From: Verrucomicrobiia bacterium
GTDB lineage: Bacteria; Verrucomicrobiota; Verrucomicrobiia; Limisphaerales; JADLHS01
Assembly: GCA_011525685.1 (NCBI GenBank)
Contig: WYBW01000025.1
Coordinates: forward strand, 28,056 to 92,055
DNA: 64,000 bases
Direction: 5' to 3'
Under the pieces are notes generated by a model, which searched no databases, was not told the origin of the DNA, and worked only from the letters and a program-made list of their open reading frames with translations. The position numbers and the translations under genes were made by a program. Shown in pieces: positions 1-7,763 of this stretch; the first letter of the stretch is position 1, and each line of letters begins with the position of its first letter.

Positions 1-2
1 CA

Positions 3-941
3 ATGGTTGAAGCCGTGAAGCGGCACAAGCGGGTGTGCCAGGTGGGCATCCATCGCCGCTCCGTCCCGCTGTGTCGGGAGGCGGTGGAATTGGTCCGGGG
101 CGGCGCACTGGGCAAAATCACCGCCGCGCGGGCATTCCACATCCAAAACGAGTGGCCGAGGGGCATTGACCATCCACCAGATGGAAACCCGCCACCGGGT
201 GTGGATTGGGAAAGCTGGCTCGGCCCCGCGCCGAAAGTGCCGTACAACCAGAACCGCACGTTCTATCGCTTCCGCTGGTTTTACGATTACTCCGGCGGTC
301 AGGTGACCAACTTTGGCGTGCATTATCTCGATTTCATCCAATGGGCGCTCGGACAAACCGCGCCGCAGGCAGTGGCCGCTCTGGGGGGCAAGTTCGCCGG
401 CATGGAGGACAACCGCGAGATTCCCGACACACTCGAGGCCGTCTGGCAATACCCCGGCGGCACGCTGGTGACTTTTTCCCAGTTCAACGCCACCGCCGCG
501 CCTTGGAGTCTCCCAGGCTGCGAAGTCGAACTGCGCGGCACGAAAGGCACGCTCTACCTCTTTGGGAACGGTTATGAAATCGTGCCCGATGAAATCAAAC
601 AACACCCGTTCCCGGCGCGCAGCCCCGTGGAGCGGGAACGGGAGAAGCTGTATCGGATTACGCAACGGATGATCGAGCCGAAGAAAGTCGCCGGACGTTC
701 CAGCAGCGACACCGCTCCGCACGCGCGCAACTTCCTGGACTGCGTCAAGAGCCGCGCTGAATGTCATTGCGACATTGAGACCGGCCACCGCAGCACCTCG
801 GCCACGCTGCTGGCCAATATCGCCCTTAAGACCCGTTCATTGCTGGAGTGGGACGCGCAAGCGGAGAAGATCACCAACCACAGTGCCGCCAACAAGCTGC
901 TGCGTTACGACTATCGAAAGCCGTACCAGTTTCCGGCCTGA
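3..941 (+). CDS. Gfo/Idh/MocA family oxidoreductase, 5' end cut by window
   Basis: C-terminal part of an NAD(P)-dependent Gfo/Idh/MocA-type dehydrogenase. The family oxidises or epimerises sugars and cyclitols in the cytoplasm. The first visible Met lies in the middle of the usual fold: the segment ending VRGGALGKI normally follows a complete N-terminal Rossmann domain, so the real start is upstream of base 1. The substrate-binding half is visible, with the [14 protein letters not shown] segment (about residues 96-109) in the place of the family's conserved active-site strand, and the EAVWQYPGG and FSQFNA strands after it. No signal peptide can be judged because the start is missing. The gene faces mtaB tail to tail, with a hairpin repeat between them. 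The substrate cannot be told from sequence. Confidence 0.9.
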   Translation: MVEAVKRHKRVCQVGIHRRSVPLCREAVELVRGGALGKITAARAFHIQNEWPRGIDHPPDGNPPPGVDWESWLGPAPKVPYNQNRTFYRFRWFYDYSGGQVTNFGVHYLDFIQWALGQTAPQAVAALGGKFAGMEDNREIPDTLEAVWQYPGGTLVTFSQFNATAAPWSLPGCEVELRGTKGTLYLFGNGYEIVPDEIKQHPFPARSPVEREREKLYRITQRMIEPKKVAGRSSSDTAPHARNFLDCVKSRAECHCDIETGHRSTSATLLANIALKTRSLLEWDAQAEKITNHSAANKLLRYDYRKPYQFPA

Positions 942-1001
942 ATCAACGACACGGCTCCAGACAATGCCAGCAAAGCCCTCGGCGAACCATGCCCGCAGTT
1001 T

Positions 1002-1022
1002 CCCTCTCCCAGCGGGAGAGGG
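1002..1022. terminator. Perfect 9-bp hairpin between convergent genes
   Basis: CCCTCTCCC, loop AGC, GGGAGAGGG, followed by a short A-rich run and GGGTGAGGG. It lies between the stops of the converging oxidoreductase and mtaB genes, so it may stop transcription from both sides. It also resembles dispersed CCCTCTCCC/GGGTGAGGG extragenic repeats seen in many environmental genomes, so it may be a repeat copy and not a dedicated terminator. Confidence 0.5.
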
Positions 1023-1121
1023 ATAAAAGGGTGAGGGAGAAGGCTCGCTTCGTGGAGCGATCTTGCTTTGACTGGGGAGACCGCCGCGTTGGGCCACTGA
1101 GGTTTCCACCCGCCCACTTCC

Positions 1122-2528
1122 TCACTTTCCCACCTGCAACCCGTACTCCTCCGGCAGGAACACACCTGGCTCAATTGTCGCCAACATCTCCCCGATGAAC
1201 GCAGCCTCGCTCTCCGGCAAGGCATCCGCCTGGCGCTGGAGCAGGTCGAGCCAGCGGACTTCGCGCGCGGCGATTTTCACGTCACCAGCCTGATGCGCCC
1301 GCCGAAGTTCATCCAGCACCACCAGCACCGCGCGGCGCGTCCGCAGATAAGGAGTCTTCTCCGCGATAATCTGTTGCGAAAGCCGCAGCACCACGTCCGG
1401 GCGCAACACGAATGCCTGCGGATCGAGCGCCGCGTCGGATTCCACCAGCCAGTCACGCAACCGATTCGCCTCATTCCGCCCTTTCGAGAGCGCGGTGTTC
1501 ATCAAACGGCAATCGTAAGCCAGTTGTTCCAGACTTACGGTCGGCGCCGGCCCGCTGAGCAGCCGCACGTTTTGCACCGACTCGTTCGACCAACAGTCGC
1601 ACACGGCTTGCGCAATGTTACCCACCGGACTCAGGTGGGCGCACGCCGCCGACCGGCCCTCCATCGAAATGGGCACGCCCGCAATGGCTTTCATGTACGG
1701 CCCTTCATAAGCGCAGTCCTTGCTTGGACCCACCGCGCCCATCTCGTAGGCGACCAGACTTCGCGGCACGGTGGCCACGCGAACCACCGCGGCAAACAGG
1801 CGCGGGATCATCTTCTGCTCGGCCAGCACCATCGCCGTGTTGGCAAAGCCGCAGGCTGTGTCGCCTGCAGGCACGATGTTGTTTTGGCGGCATAAGGTCA
1901 CCAGTTTGCCCCAGAGAAACTCCATGTCCCGCGCGCCCAGCACGCCCAGGGCAAAAACCACTCCGCGCAAGTCCGCGTTCATCAACGCGGCATCGTTCAC
2001 TTCCTTGCCGCCCGTGGATTCTATGGCCAGCAGGTCCGCGCCCGCGCCCGCCGCCGACTCGAACAACCGCACCATGCCCTCCCAATACGGTCCGCGCCGC
2101 ATGAGCGCCGGGCGTTCATGATCACGATTGTCATTCGGCGTGAGGCGCAGGGCGGCCTTGAGTCCATGCTTCTCGTGATACTGACGCAAAGCGCCAGCCA
2201 GAATGTCCGTGATCTCGGCGCCCCACTCCGGCCGCACGGTCATGGGCGGCAGGGTCTCGAATTCCACCAGCAACCCGGGTACTTCCAGTTCGACCGCGCG
2301 ACGGCAGACGCCGTTGATCATCTCCTCGTATTGCCGGCGCACCTCGGGCCAGGTGTCCTCGTTGATGTCCATCGGCGGCAGCGTGAAGTTGATTTCGGGA
2401 ATCACCGTGCCACTACCAAACACCAGGCCGCGTCCGCAGGCGACCGGCCTTGGCGCGACGCCGAAGCAAAAGTCATCCAGCGTGGAGATTGCCGGCCGTT
2501 TGGAACTTTCAACATCCAGTGAGTTCAT
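1122..2528 (-). CDS. mtaB: Methanol:corrinoid methyltransferase homolog, MtaB-like
   Basis: 468 residues, close to the length of archaeal MtaB, which moves the methyl group of methanol to the corrinoid protein MtaC. The three zinc ligands known in Methanosarcina MtaB have counterparts: Glu170 in LLAIESTGGKEV, Cys226 in AGDTACGFANT and Cys272 in GPSKDCAYEG. The segments VIPEINF, RSLVAYE.GAVGP, CDCWSNESV and LAYDC..MNTAL also follow MtaB closely. No MtaC corrinoid protein or MtaA/RamA partner is in the window, so the gene is an orphan here and the substrate may be another methylated compound. It is the last gene after ymdB-like and dat on the same strand, but a 121-bp gap with a perfect inverted repeat suggests its own promoter. 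The family call is strong; the methanol substrate is inference. Confidence 0.9.
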   Translation of the reverse strand: MNSLDVESSKRPAISTLDDFCFGVAPRPVACGRGLVFGSGTVIPEINFTLPPMDINEDTWPEVRRQYEEMINGVCRRAVELEVPGLLVEFETLPPMTVRPEWGAEITDILAGALRQYHEKHGLKAALRLTPNDNRDHERPALMRRGPYWEGMVRLFESAAGAGADLLAIESTGGKEVNDAALMNADLRGVVFALGVLGARDMEFLWGKLVTLCRQNNIVPAGDTACGFANTAMVLAEQKMIPRLFAAVVRVATVPRSLVAYEMGAVGPSKDCAYEGPYMKAIAGVPISMEGRSAACAHLSPVGNIAQAVCDCWSNESVQNVRLLSGPAPTVSLEQLAYDCRLMNTALSKGRNEANRLRDWLVESDAALDPQAFVLRPDVVLRLSQQIIAEKTPYLRTRRAVLVVLDELRRAHQAGDVKIAAREVRWLDLLQRQADALPESEAAFIGEMLATIEPGVFLPEEYGLQVGK

Positions 2529-2572
2529 CTTTCGCCAAGGTTTGAGGCTGCCGGTCCGGCGCTCTGTTTGAA

Positions 2573-2586
2573 TTGACCAAGGTCAA
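2573..2586. promoter_or_regulatory. Candidate operator upstream of mtaB
   Basis: Perfect inverted repeat TTGACC-AA-GGTCAA, about 45 bp upstream of the mtaB start. Its position and symmetry suit a dimeric regulator site. No regulator gene is adjacent. Confidence 0.35.
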
Positions 2587-2649
2587 CTCGAGAATGAGCG
2601 TTGCCCGCGATGCCGATCTGACCGGGCACAACCGTTCTCCTGGCCGGCC

Positions 2650-3489
2650 CTACTGCATGACCAACTCGCGGAACGCTTGTTGCAGGCGTCGTGTTACTGG
2701 CCCCGGTTGGCCGCGGCCGATCGTCCAGTCGTTGATGCGCACCACGGGCATGACGTCGTTGGTGGTGCCAAGCAGCATGGCTTCGTCCAGTTCGGGCAGA
2801 TCGGATTCGCTCACGGCGGTTTCCCGGACCGGGATGCTCAAGCGATTAGATAGTTCGAGCACCACCAGACGGGTGATGCCGTTGAGGATGTGCTCGTCGG
2901 CCGGATGGGTGAGGAGCGTGCCGTCGCGGACTCCCGCAAAGTTCGAGTGCGAGCCTTCGGTGACGACTCCGTCGCGAACGAATATGGCTTCGTGCGCGCC
3001 GGCGCCCCGCGCCTGTTCGCTGGCCATCACGTTGGGCAGCAGCGACGTCGCCTTGATGTCGCAGCGCCCCCAGCGCAGATCGGGAACCTTGATGACACGG
3101 ATGCCGGCTTTCCATTCTTCCCGTGGGATGGCGAAGGGTGCGGCGAAGGCATAGACCGTTGGCGGAACGGCGGGGCGCGGATAGGAATGTCGGCGGGGTG
3201 CGACACCGCGGCTGACTTGCACGTAAACAGTCGCTTCACCCCCGCGCAGCCCGTTTTTCTCCAAGAGTGCTTCGGCAATGTCCTGAACCTGTCGGTGCGG
3301 CGGACTTTCCATTCCGATGGCCGCCAGGCTTTTGTTTAATCGCTCCCAATGCGCTGCGGCACGAAACAGGATCCCGCTGAACGACCGGACCACTTCATAA
3401 ACGCCATCGCCGAACAGAAAGCCACGGTCGTCGGGCGAGATGCGCGCCTCTTCGCGGGGCAGGAATTGTCCGTTCAGAAAGACGACCAT
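2650..3489 (-). CDS. dat: D-amino-acid aminotransferase (class IV PLP)
   Basis: 279-residue fold-type IV aminotransferase. It would exchange amino groups between D-alanine and 2-oxo acids to give D-glutamate or other D-amino acids for peptidoglycan. The PLP lysine is Lys146 in CDIKATSLL. The N-terminal DRGFLFGDGVYEVVR and the TEGSHSNF segment, with the Glu that contacts the PLP pyridine, are typical of this class. Branched-chain aminotransferase or aminodeoxychorismate lyase are the alternatives, but the length and N-terminus fit D-alanine transaminase better. It lies 19 bp behind the YmdB-like gene and is probably co-transcribed with it. Confidence 0.88.
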   Translation of the reverse strand: MVVFLNGQFLPREEARISPDDRGFLFGDGVYEVVRSFSGILFRAAAHWERLNKSLAAIGMESPPHRQVQDIAEALLEKNGLRGGEATVYVQVSRGVAPRRHSYPRPAVPPTVYAFAAPFAIPREEWKAGIRVIKVPDLRWGRCDIKATSLLPNVMASEQARGAGAHEAIFVRDGVVTEGSHSNFAGVRDGTLLTHPADEHILNGITRLVVLELSNRLSIPVRETAVSESDLPELDEAMLLGTTNDVMPVVRINDWTIGRGQPGPVTRRLQQAFRELVMQ

Positions 3490-3508
3490 CGGTAGAGCTT
3501 GAAGCCGG

Positions 3509-4291
3509 CTAGCCCAGCGGTTCAGAGATTCGCCGGATGCCGATGGCCCGACCGCTGGCGTCGTCCAACTCGAGGATCGCGCCCTGCATGAACACGCGCT
3601 GACGGGCCACCTCGAATCGCTGCGGGAGGTTGGTCACGAAGCGTTTGATGATCGGCTCGATCTCCCGGCCCAGGACACTTTCGTGCGCGCCGGTGAAGCC
3701 GGCATCGCTCAAGTAAGCGGTGCCGCCGGGAAAAATCTGTTCGTCCGCGGTTTGCACGTGGGTGTGCGTCCCCACCACCGCGCTCACCCGCCCGTCCAAC
3801 ATTCTCGCGAAGGCGATCTTTTCCGAAGTCGCCTCGGCGTGAAAATCCACGAAAATGAACTTCGTCTGCTGACGCAGGCGCTCCACCGCCGGCGGCACGA
3901 GCAGAAACGGGTTTTCCAGCAACGGCATGAAAGTACGACCCTGCGCGTTGAGGACGCCAAGAGTCGGGTGAGGCTGGACTTCAAAAACCGCGCTGCCCTG
4001 TCCCGCGGTGCCGGGCGGATAGTTCAGCGGGCGCAGAAACCGCGGTTCGTTTTGCAGCAGTTCCACGACTTCCTTCTGATCCCAGAGATGGTCGCCACTC
4101 GTGATGACATCCACGCCGGCGGCGAAAATCTCCCGGGCGGTTTTCGGTGTGATGCCCGAACCGCCCGCCGAGTTTTCGCCGTTGGCGATGACATAGTCGA
4201 GCCGGTGTTGTTCCCGCAGTTTCGGCACGAGCTGACTGACCGCCTTGCGTCCGGGTTCACCCACGATGTCGCCGATGAAGAGCAGTTTCAC
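3509..4291 (-). CDS. YmdB-family metallophosphoesterase (TIGR00282)
   Basis: 260 residues, the usual length for YmdB-type phosphodiesterases, which hydrolyse 2',3'-cyclic nucleotides with a di-metal centre. Visible metal motifs are GDIVGEPG at the N-terminus, NGENSAGG near residue 40, VDFHAEATSEK, and GTHTHVQTADE. The block usually written GNH.WD reads GDHLWD here, an Asn-to-Asp change at a metal-ligand position. The change may be lineage-specific and need not destroy activity. No signal peptide, so it is cytoplasmic. It precedes dat by 19 bp on the same strand. Confidence 0.88.
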   Translation of the reverse strand: MKLLFIGDIVGEPGRKAVSQLVPKLREQHRLDYVIANGENSAGGSGITPKTAREIFAAGVDVITSGDHLWDQKEVVELLQNEPRFLRPLNYPPGTAGQGSAVFEVQPHPTLGVLNAQGRTFMPLLENPFLLVPPAVERLRQQTKFIFVDFHAEATSEKIAFARMLDGRVSAVVGTHTHVQTADEQIFPGGTAYLSDAGFTGAHESVLGREIEPIIKRFVTNLPQRFEVARQRVFMQGAILELDDASGRAIGIRRISEPLG

Positions 4292-4461
4292 GGCGACACG
4301 GTAGAAAAAGTGACGGGGAATGTCGAGCGGGGCGCCATCTGACGGAGCAGTCCCACCCGCCGGTGTTCGGCTTCGGCAGAGCGAGGCCTTGAGAAAGGAG
4401 ATGCATCACTGCGGGTGTTGAAGCCGGCCGGGCGTGCTGGCCGCAAGCGGAAGGGAGCGCG

Positions 4462-7305
4462 TCAAACCGCCGCTTCGACTGGTTCGTCACGAGCACTTGT
4501 GACCGGTGGAACCTCAGCGACGATGAGTTGCTCGGGAGCTGCGGCACTGTTGCGGTGGCCGGCTGGCGGAGCATCGAGGCACTCGCGGACGGTGCGGGCC
4601 AGTTGAGAAGGTTGGTAGGGCTTCTCCAGCCAGACAGTGTCGTTCTCGCTGTGTTCGTTGCCGAAGGTCTTGAGCGAATAACCACTGGTGTAAATGACGC
4701 GCAGGTCCGGCTTGCGTTTGCGAAGCTGCTGGGCGAGTTCGCGCCCGGTCAAGCCCTCGGGCATCACCATGTCGGTCAGCAACAGGTCCACCCGCCCGTC
4801 TTGTTCATCCCAGACTTTGAGCGCCTCCACGCCCGAGGAAGCCTCGAGGATCCGGTATTGATACTGGCTGAGGATGTCGCGAACCAGTTGACGCAGCGCC
4901 GGCTCGTCTTCGACGTGAAGAATGGTTTCCGGGCCGCCACGAACCGGTCGGTTGTCCTTTTCTTCAATCGCAGGCTCTTGAGCGGCGCCGGCGGCGGGGA
5001 AGAACACCTTGAAGGTCGTACCCACACCAACCGAGCTGGCGACCTCCACCCAGCCTTGATGTTGCTTTACAATCCCGTACACCGTGGACAAACCCAGCCC
5101 GGTCCCGCGACCGACTTCCTTGGTGGAGAAGAATGGCTCAAAGATGCGCCCGAGCGTCTTTTCATCCATGCCGCAACCCGTGTCCTGCACCGAGAGGCAA
5201 ACGAACCGTCCGGGCCGGGCCTCCGCCCGATGATGGGCATAGTCCTCATCCAGTTTCACCATTTCGGTGGTGACAACCAGCTTGCCCCCCGATGGCATCG
5301 CGTCCCGCGCGTTGACGGCCAGATTCATGACCACCTGCTCCAACATGCCGGTGTCTGCTTGAATCTGCGGCAAGCCGCTGGCGTAGTGGTTTTCCATCAC
5401 GATGTCCTCACCCAGGAGCCGCGTCAGCATGTTCGACAGGTTCTGCAGCACGCAGTTGAGGTCCAGTGGACGCGCCTGAATGGCCTGCTTGCGGCTGAAC
5501 ATGAGCAGTTGACGGGTCAACGCCGCCGCGCGCCGCGAGGCCTCGGAAATGCGCTTCAGCGGCTTGGCCAGCGACTTGTCGTCCGCGTACTGCGACTGGA
5601 GGCAATCGGCATAACCCTGGATGACGGTGAGGATGTTGTTGAAATCATGCGCAATGCCCGCCGCCATCTGGCCCACCGATTCGAGTTTTTGCGCGTGCCG
5701 GAACTGGGCCTCCAGGTTGAGCATTTCGGTGATGTCCGCGCCGTAGCAATGAACCACGCGCCCCGCGGACACCGGGAAGAAGGACCACGTAAGCGTGTGC
5801 CCGTTGAGGCAGACTTCTTCGCGAAGGCGTTTGCTTCCTTCCGCCAGGCATGTCCGCACAATCGCGGTCACGTCCGCCGGCAGGATGTCCAAGATCTGTT
5901 CCTTGCCCAGCGAGCGGGCGAGTTCGAGCGCGGCGCCGTTGGCGTAACTCAGCGCGCCGTCGGCGCTGAACTCCAGCACCGGGTTCGGATTCACGCGCGG
6001 GAACGCCGCCAGTTTCTGCGCCTGCTCCTCGGCTTCGCGGCGCTCGGTGATGTCATTGATGCTGCCGGAAGCTCCGAGCACCGTGCCGTCGTTGTCCAGG
6101 GTCAACTGCATGTAAAGTTCCACCCAGCGGACCTTGCCATCCTTGGTCAACAGCCGGGTCTCGTAGCGGCAAAAATCAATCTTGCGGCTGATCAACTGCA
6201 GGAAGATGTACCGCCCCTGCTCCCGGTCATCGTGGTGCAGGTAATCCAGATAAAACGTCCCCAGCGCGTCCTTGATGGCAAACCCGGTGATCGTTGCCCA
6301 GGCCGGATTGAGGAAGGTCCAATAGCCGAACTCGTTCATCTGGAAGATGACTTCCTTGATGTTGGCCACGACCGAGCGGTAGCGGCCTTCGCTGGCGTCC
6401 AGCGCCTCTTCCGCCTGTTTGCGCTGGATGCAAAGCGCGATGCCGTTGGCCACGGAGTTCATCTCCTGGAGCACGGTTTCCGTGAGCGGCTCGCGCGAAT
6501 ACAGCGAGAGCATGCCCACCAAACGGTCCTCCAGCAACAACGGCAGCGCGGCGAAGGCCGTCAGTTGCTGCTGGCACGCCCAAGTCTGGGTGCTGAGTTG
6601 GGGGCCGTCGGCAAAGGACCGGACCAACACCGGCCGGCCGGCGGCCAGGTCCTCGAGATTCACCAGGGGAACGGGCAGGTTGGGGGGCGACTTGACCTTG
6701 TCAAACACCGGTCCGGCGGAGGCTCGCGGCTCGAGCACTTTCTGGGCGGCGTCATAAATCCAGACCTGCGCCAGGGCGGCGTTGAGATACTGCACCATCG
6801 CCCGGGCGCAACGACCTAGAATCTCCGGGAGGGCGGCCCGTTGCATGAGCGCCAGACCGATCTGGGAACCAAACGCCGCCAACCGCGCGTGCTCGAACGC
6901 CGCGCGGGCCGCCGCGCGGTTGCGCTCGACCGCATAACGAATCGAACGCTCCAACTGGTTCGAGTCAATCCGCCCTTTGATCAGGTAATCGGAGGCGCCC
7001 GCCTTCATGGCCGCCAGGTCCACCTCGGCCTGGCCCATGCCGGTAAGAATGATGACCGGTGCCGCGCAGCCCATGGCCTGGGCCGCCTTCAGCAAGTCCA
7101 CGCCGTTCTGCGCCCCCAACCGGTAATCCACCAGGCACACATCGTGTTTGTTGCCGGACATGAGTGACAGGCCCTCGTCATAATTCCGAGCCCAGTCCAT
7201 CCCGTATTCGCGGCCCTGGATCTCCCGCAGCAACTCTTTGACGAGAAAACAATCGTCCTCGTCATCCTCCACCAGCAGCACCCGGATGGTTTCGAGTTCG
7301 ATCAT
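4462..7305 (-). CDS. Hybrid sensor histidine kinase: REC-GAF-PAS-PAS-HisKA-HATPase-REC
   Basis: 947 residues from the ATG at 7305. An N-terminal receiver (LLVEDDEDD, acceptor Asp60 in LVDYRLG) is followed by a GAF domain (about 155-295), a PAS/PAC pair (about 305-425), a second PAS (about 432-530), HisKA with His553 in AAGIAHDFNNIL, an HATPase domain with NLAVNARDAM, DTGCGMDE and GRGTGLGLS, and a C-terminal receiver (HVEDEPALR, LLTDMVMP). No membrane segment, so it is a cytoplasmic relay protein. The ATG overlaps the stop of the upstream response regulator as ATGA, which decides this start; a longer reading frame runs back through the regulator gene but is only its shadow. Signal and output are unknown. 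Confidence 0.93.
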   Translation of the reverse strand: MIELETIRVLLVEDDEDDCFLVKELLREIQGREYGMDWARNYDEGLSLMSGNKHDVCLVDYRLGAQNGVDLLKAAQAMGCAAPVIILTGMGQAEVDLAAMKAGASDYLIKGRIDSNQLERSIRYAVERNRAAARAAFEHARLAAFGSQIGLALMQRAALPEILGRCARAMVQYLNAALAQVWIYDAAQKVLEPRASAGPVFDKVKSPPNLPVPLVNLEDLAAGRPVLVRSFADGPQLSTQTWACQQQLTAFAALPLLLEDRLVGMLSLYSREPLTETVLQEMNSVANGIALCIQRKQAEEALDASEGRYRSVVANIKEVIFQMNEFGYWTFLNPAWATITGFAIKDALGTFYLDYLHHDDREQGRYIFLQLISRKIDFCRYETRLLTKDGKVRWVELYMQLTLDNDGTVLGASGSINDITERREAEEQAQKLAAFPRVNPNPVLEFSADGALSYANGAALELARSLGKEQILDILPADVTAIVRTCLAEGSKRLREEVCLNGHTLTWSFFPVSAGRVVHCYGADITEMLNLEAQFRHAQKLESVGQMAAGIAHDFNNILTVIQGYADCLQSQYADDKSLAKPLKRISEASRRAAALTRQLLMFSRKQAIQARPLDLNCVLQNLSNMLTRLLGEDIVMENHYASGLPQIQADTGMLEQVVMNLAVNARDAMPSGGKLVVTTEMVKLDEDYAHHRAEARPGRFVCLSVQDTGCGMDEKTLGRIFEPFFSTKEVGRGTGLGLSTVYGIVKQHQGWVEVASSVGVGTTFKVFFPAAGAAQEPAIEEKDNRPVRGGPETILHVEDEPALRQLVRDILSQYQYRILEASSGVEALKVWDEQDGRVDLLLTDMVMPEGLTGRELAQQLRKRKPDLRVIYTSGYSLKTFGNEHSENDTVWLEKPYQPSQLARTVRECLDAPPAGHRNSAAAPEQLIVAEVPPVTSARDEPVEAAV

Positions 7306-7763
7306 ATTCCCTTCAACTGGGCGCCGGGCAGTTCCACGATGCCAAACCAATAGCGGCTCAGGGTTTTCATGACATTCACCAGCGCGTCGAACGCCACGGG
7401 TTTGCAGATGAACGAATTGGCACCCAGATCGTAAAGGGCGCCGATGTCGGTGTCGGCTTTCGAGGTGGTGAACGCAATGACGGGAATGCGGCGCAGGTCC
7501 GGATGGGCACGGATTTCGCGCAACACCTCGCGGCCGTCTTTGCGAGGCATGTTCAAGTCCAGCAGAATCAGCCCCGGACGAGGCGCGGTGTCCGATCCGG
7601 TGTGTTTGCCCCGCTGGAGCAGGTAATCCATCAGGTCCTCCCCATCCTCGACGAATCGCAGCTCGTTCCCCAGTCCACATTCCGAAAGGGCGTCCTTGAC
7701 CAGCAGGCGGTCGTCCGCGTCATCTTCGGCCATCAAAATCAGGCGGGGGGAGTGGGAGTTCAT
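7302..7763 (-). CDS. Single-domain response regulator (Rcp1-like)
   Basis: 153 residues, receiver domain only. The acidic cluster is AEDDADD near residue 12, the phospho-acceptor is Asp69 in LILLDLNMPRKDG, and FTTSK supplies the conserved Thr/Ser. The long loop before the acceptor and the DADD cluster are typical of Rcp1-type regulators paired with bacteriophytochrome-like or PAS kinases. With no output domain it probably passes phosphate between the flanking kinases. Start and stop both overlap neighbours by 4 bp, so the three genes are translationally coupled. Confidence 0.92.
   Translation of the reverse strand: MNSHSPRLILMAEDDADDRLLVKDALSECGLGNELRFVEDGEDLMDYLLQRGKHTGSDTAPRPGLILLDLNMPRKDGREVLREIRAHPDLRRIPVIAFTTSKADTDIGALYDLGANSFICKPVAFDALVNVMKTLSRYWFGIVELPGAQLKGI

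Noticed and set aside
3..110. ATG at base 3 as the true oxidoreductase start
   Set aside because: The sequence after it corresponds to the end of the Rossmann domain, so about 100 or more residues must lie before the window.
4528..6819. Plus-strand open frame of 763 codons
   Set aside because: Antisense of the hybrid kinase; its His/Arg/Gln-rich product has no domain, whereas the minus strand shows every kinase motif.
7306..7680. Upstream extension of the hybrid kinase
   Set aside because: This 125-codon stretch is Arg/His-rich and lies entirely over the response regulator gene. The ATG at 7305 overlaps the regulator stop and fits better.
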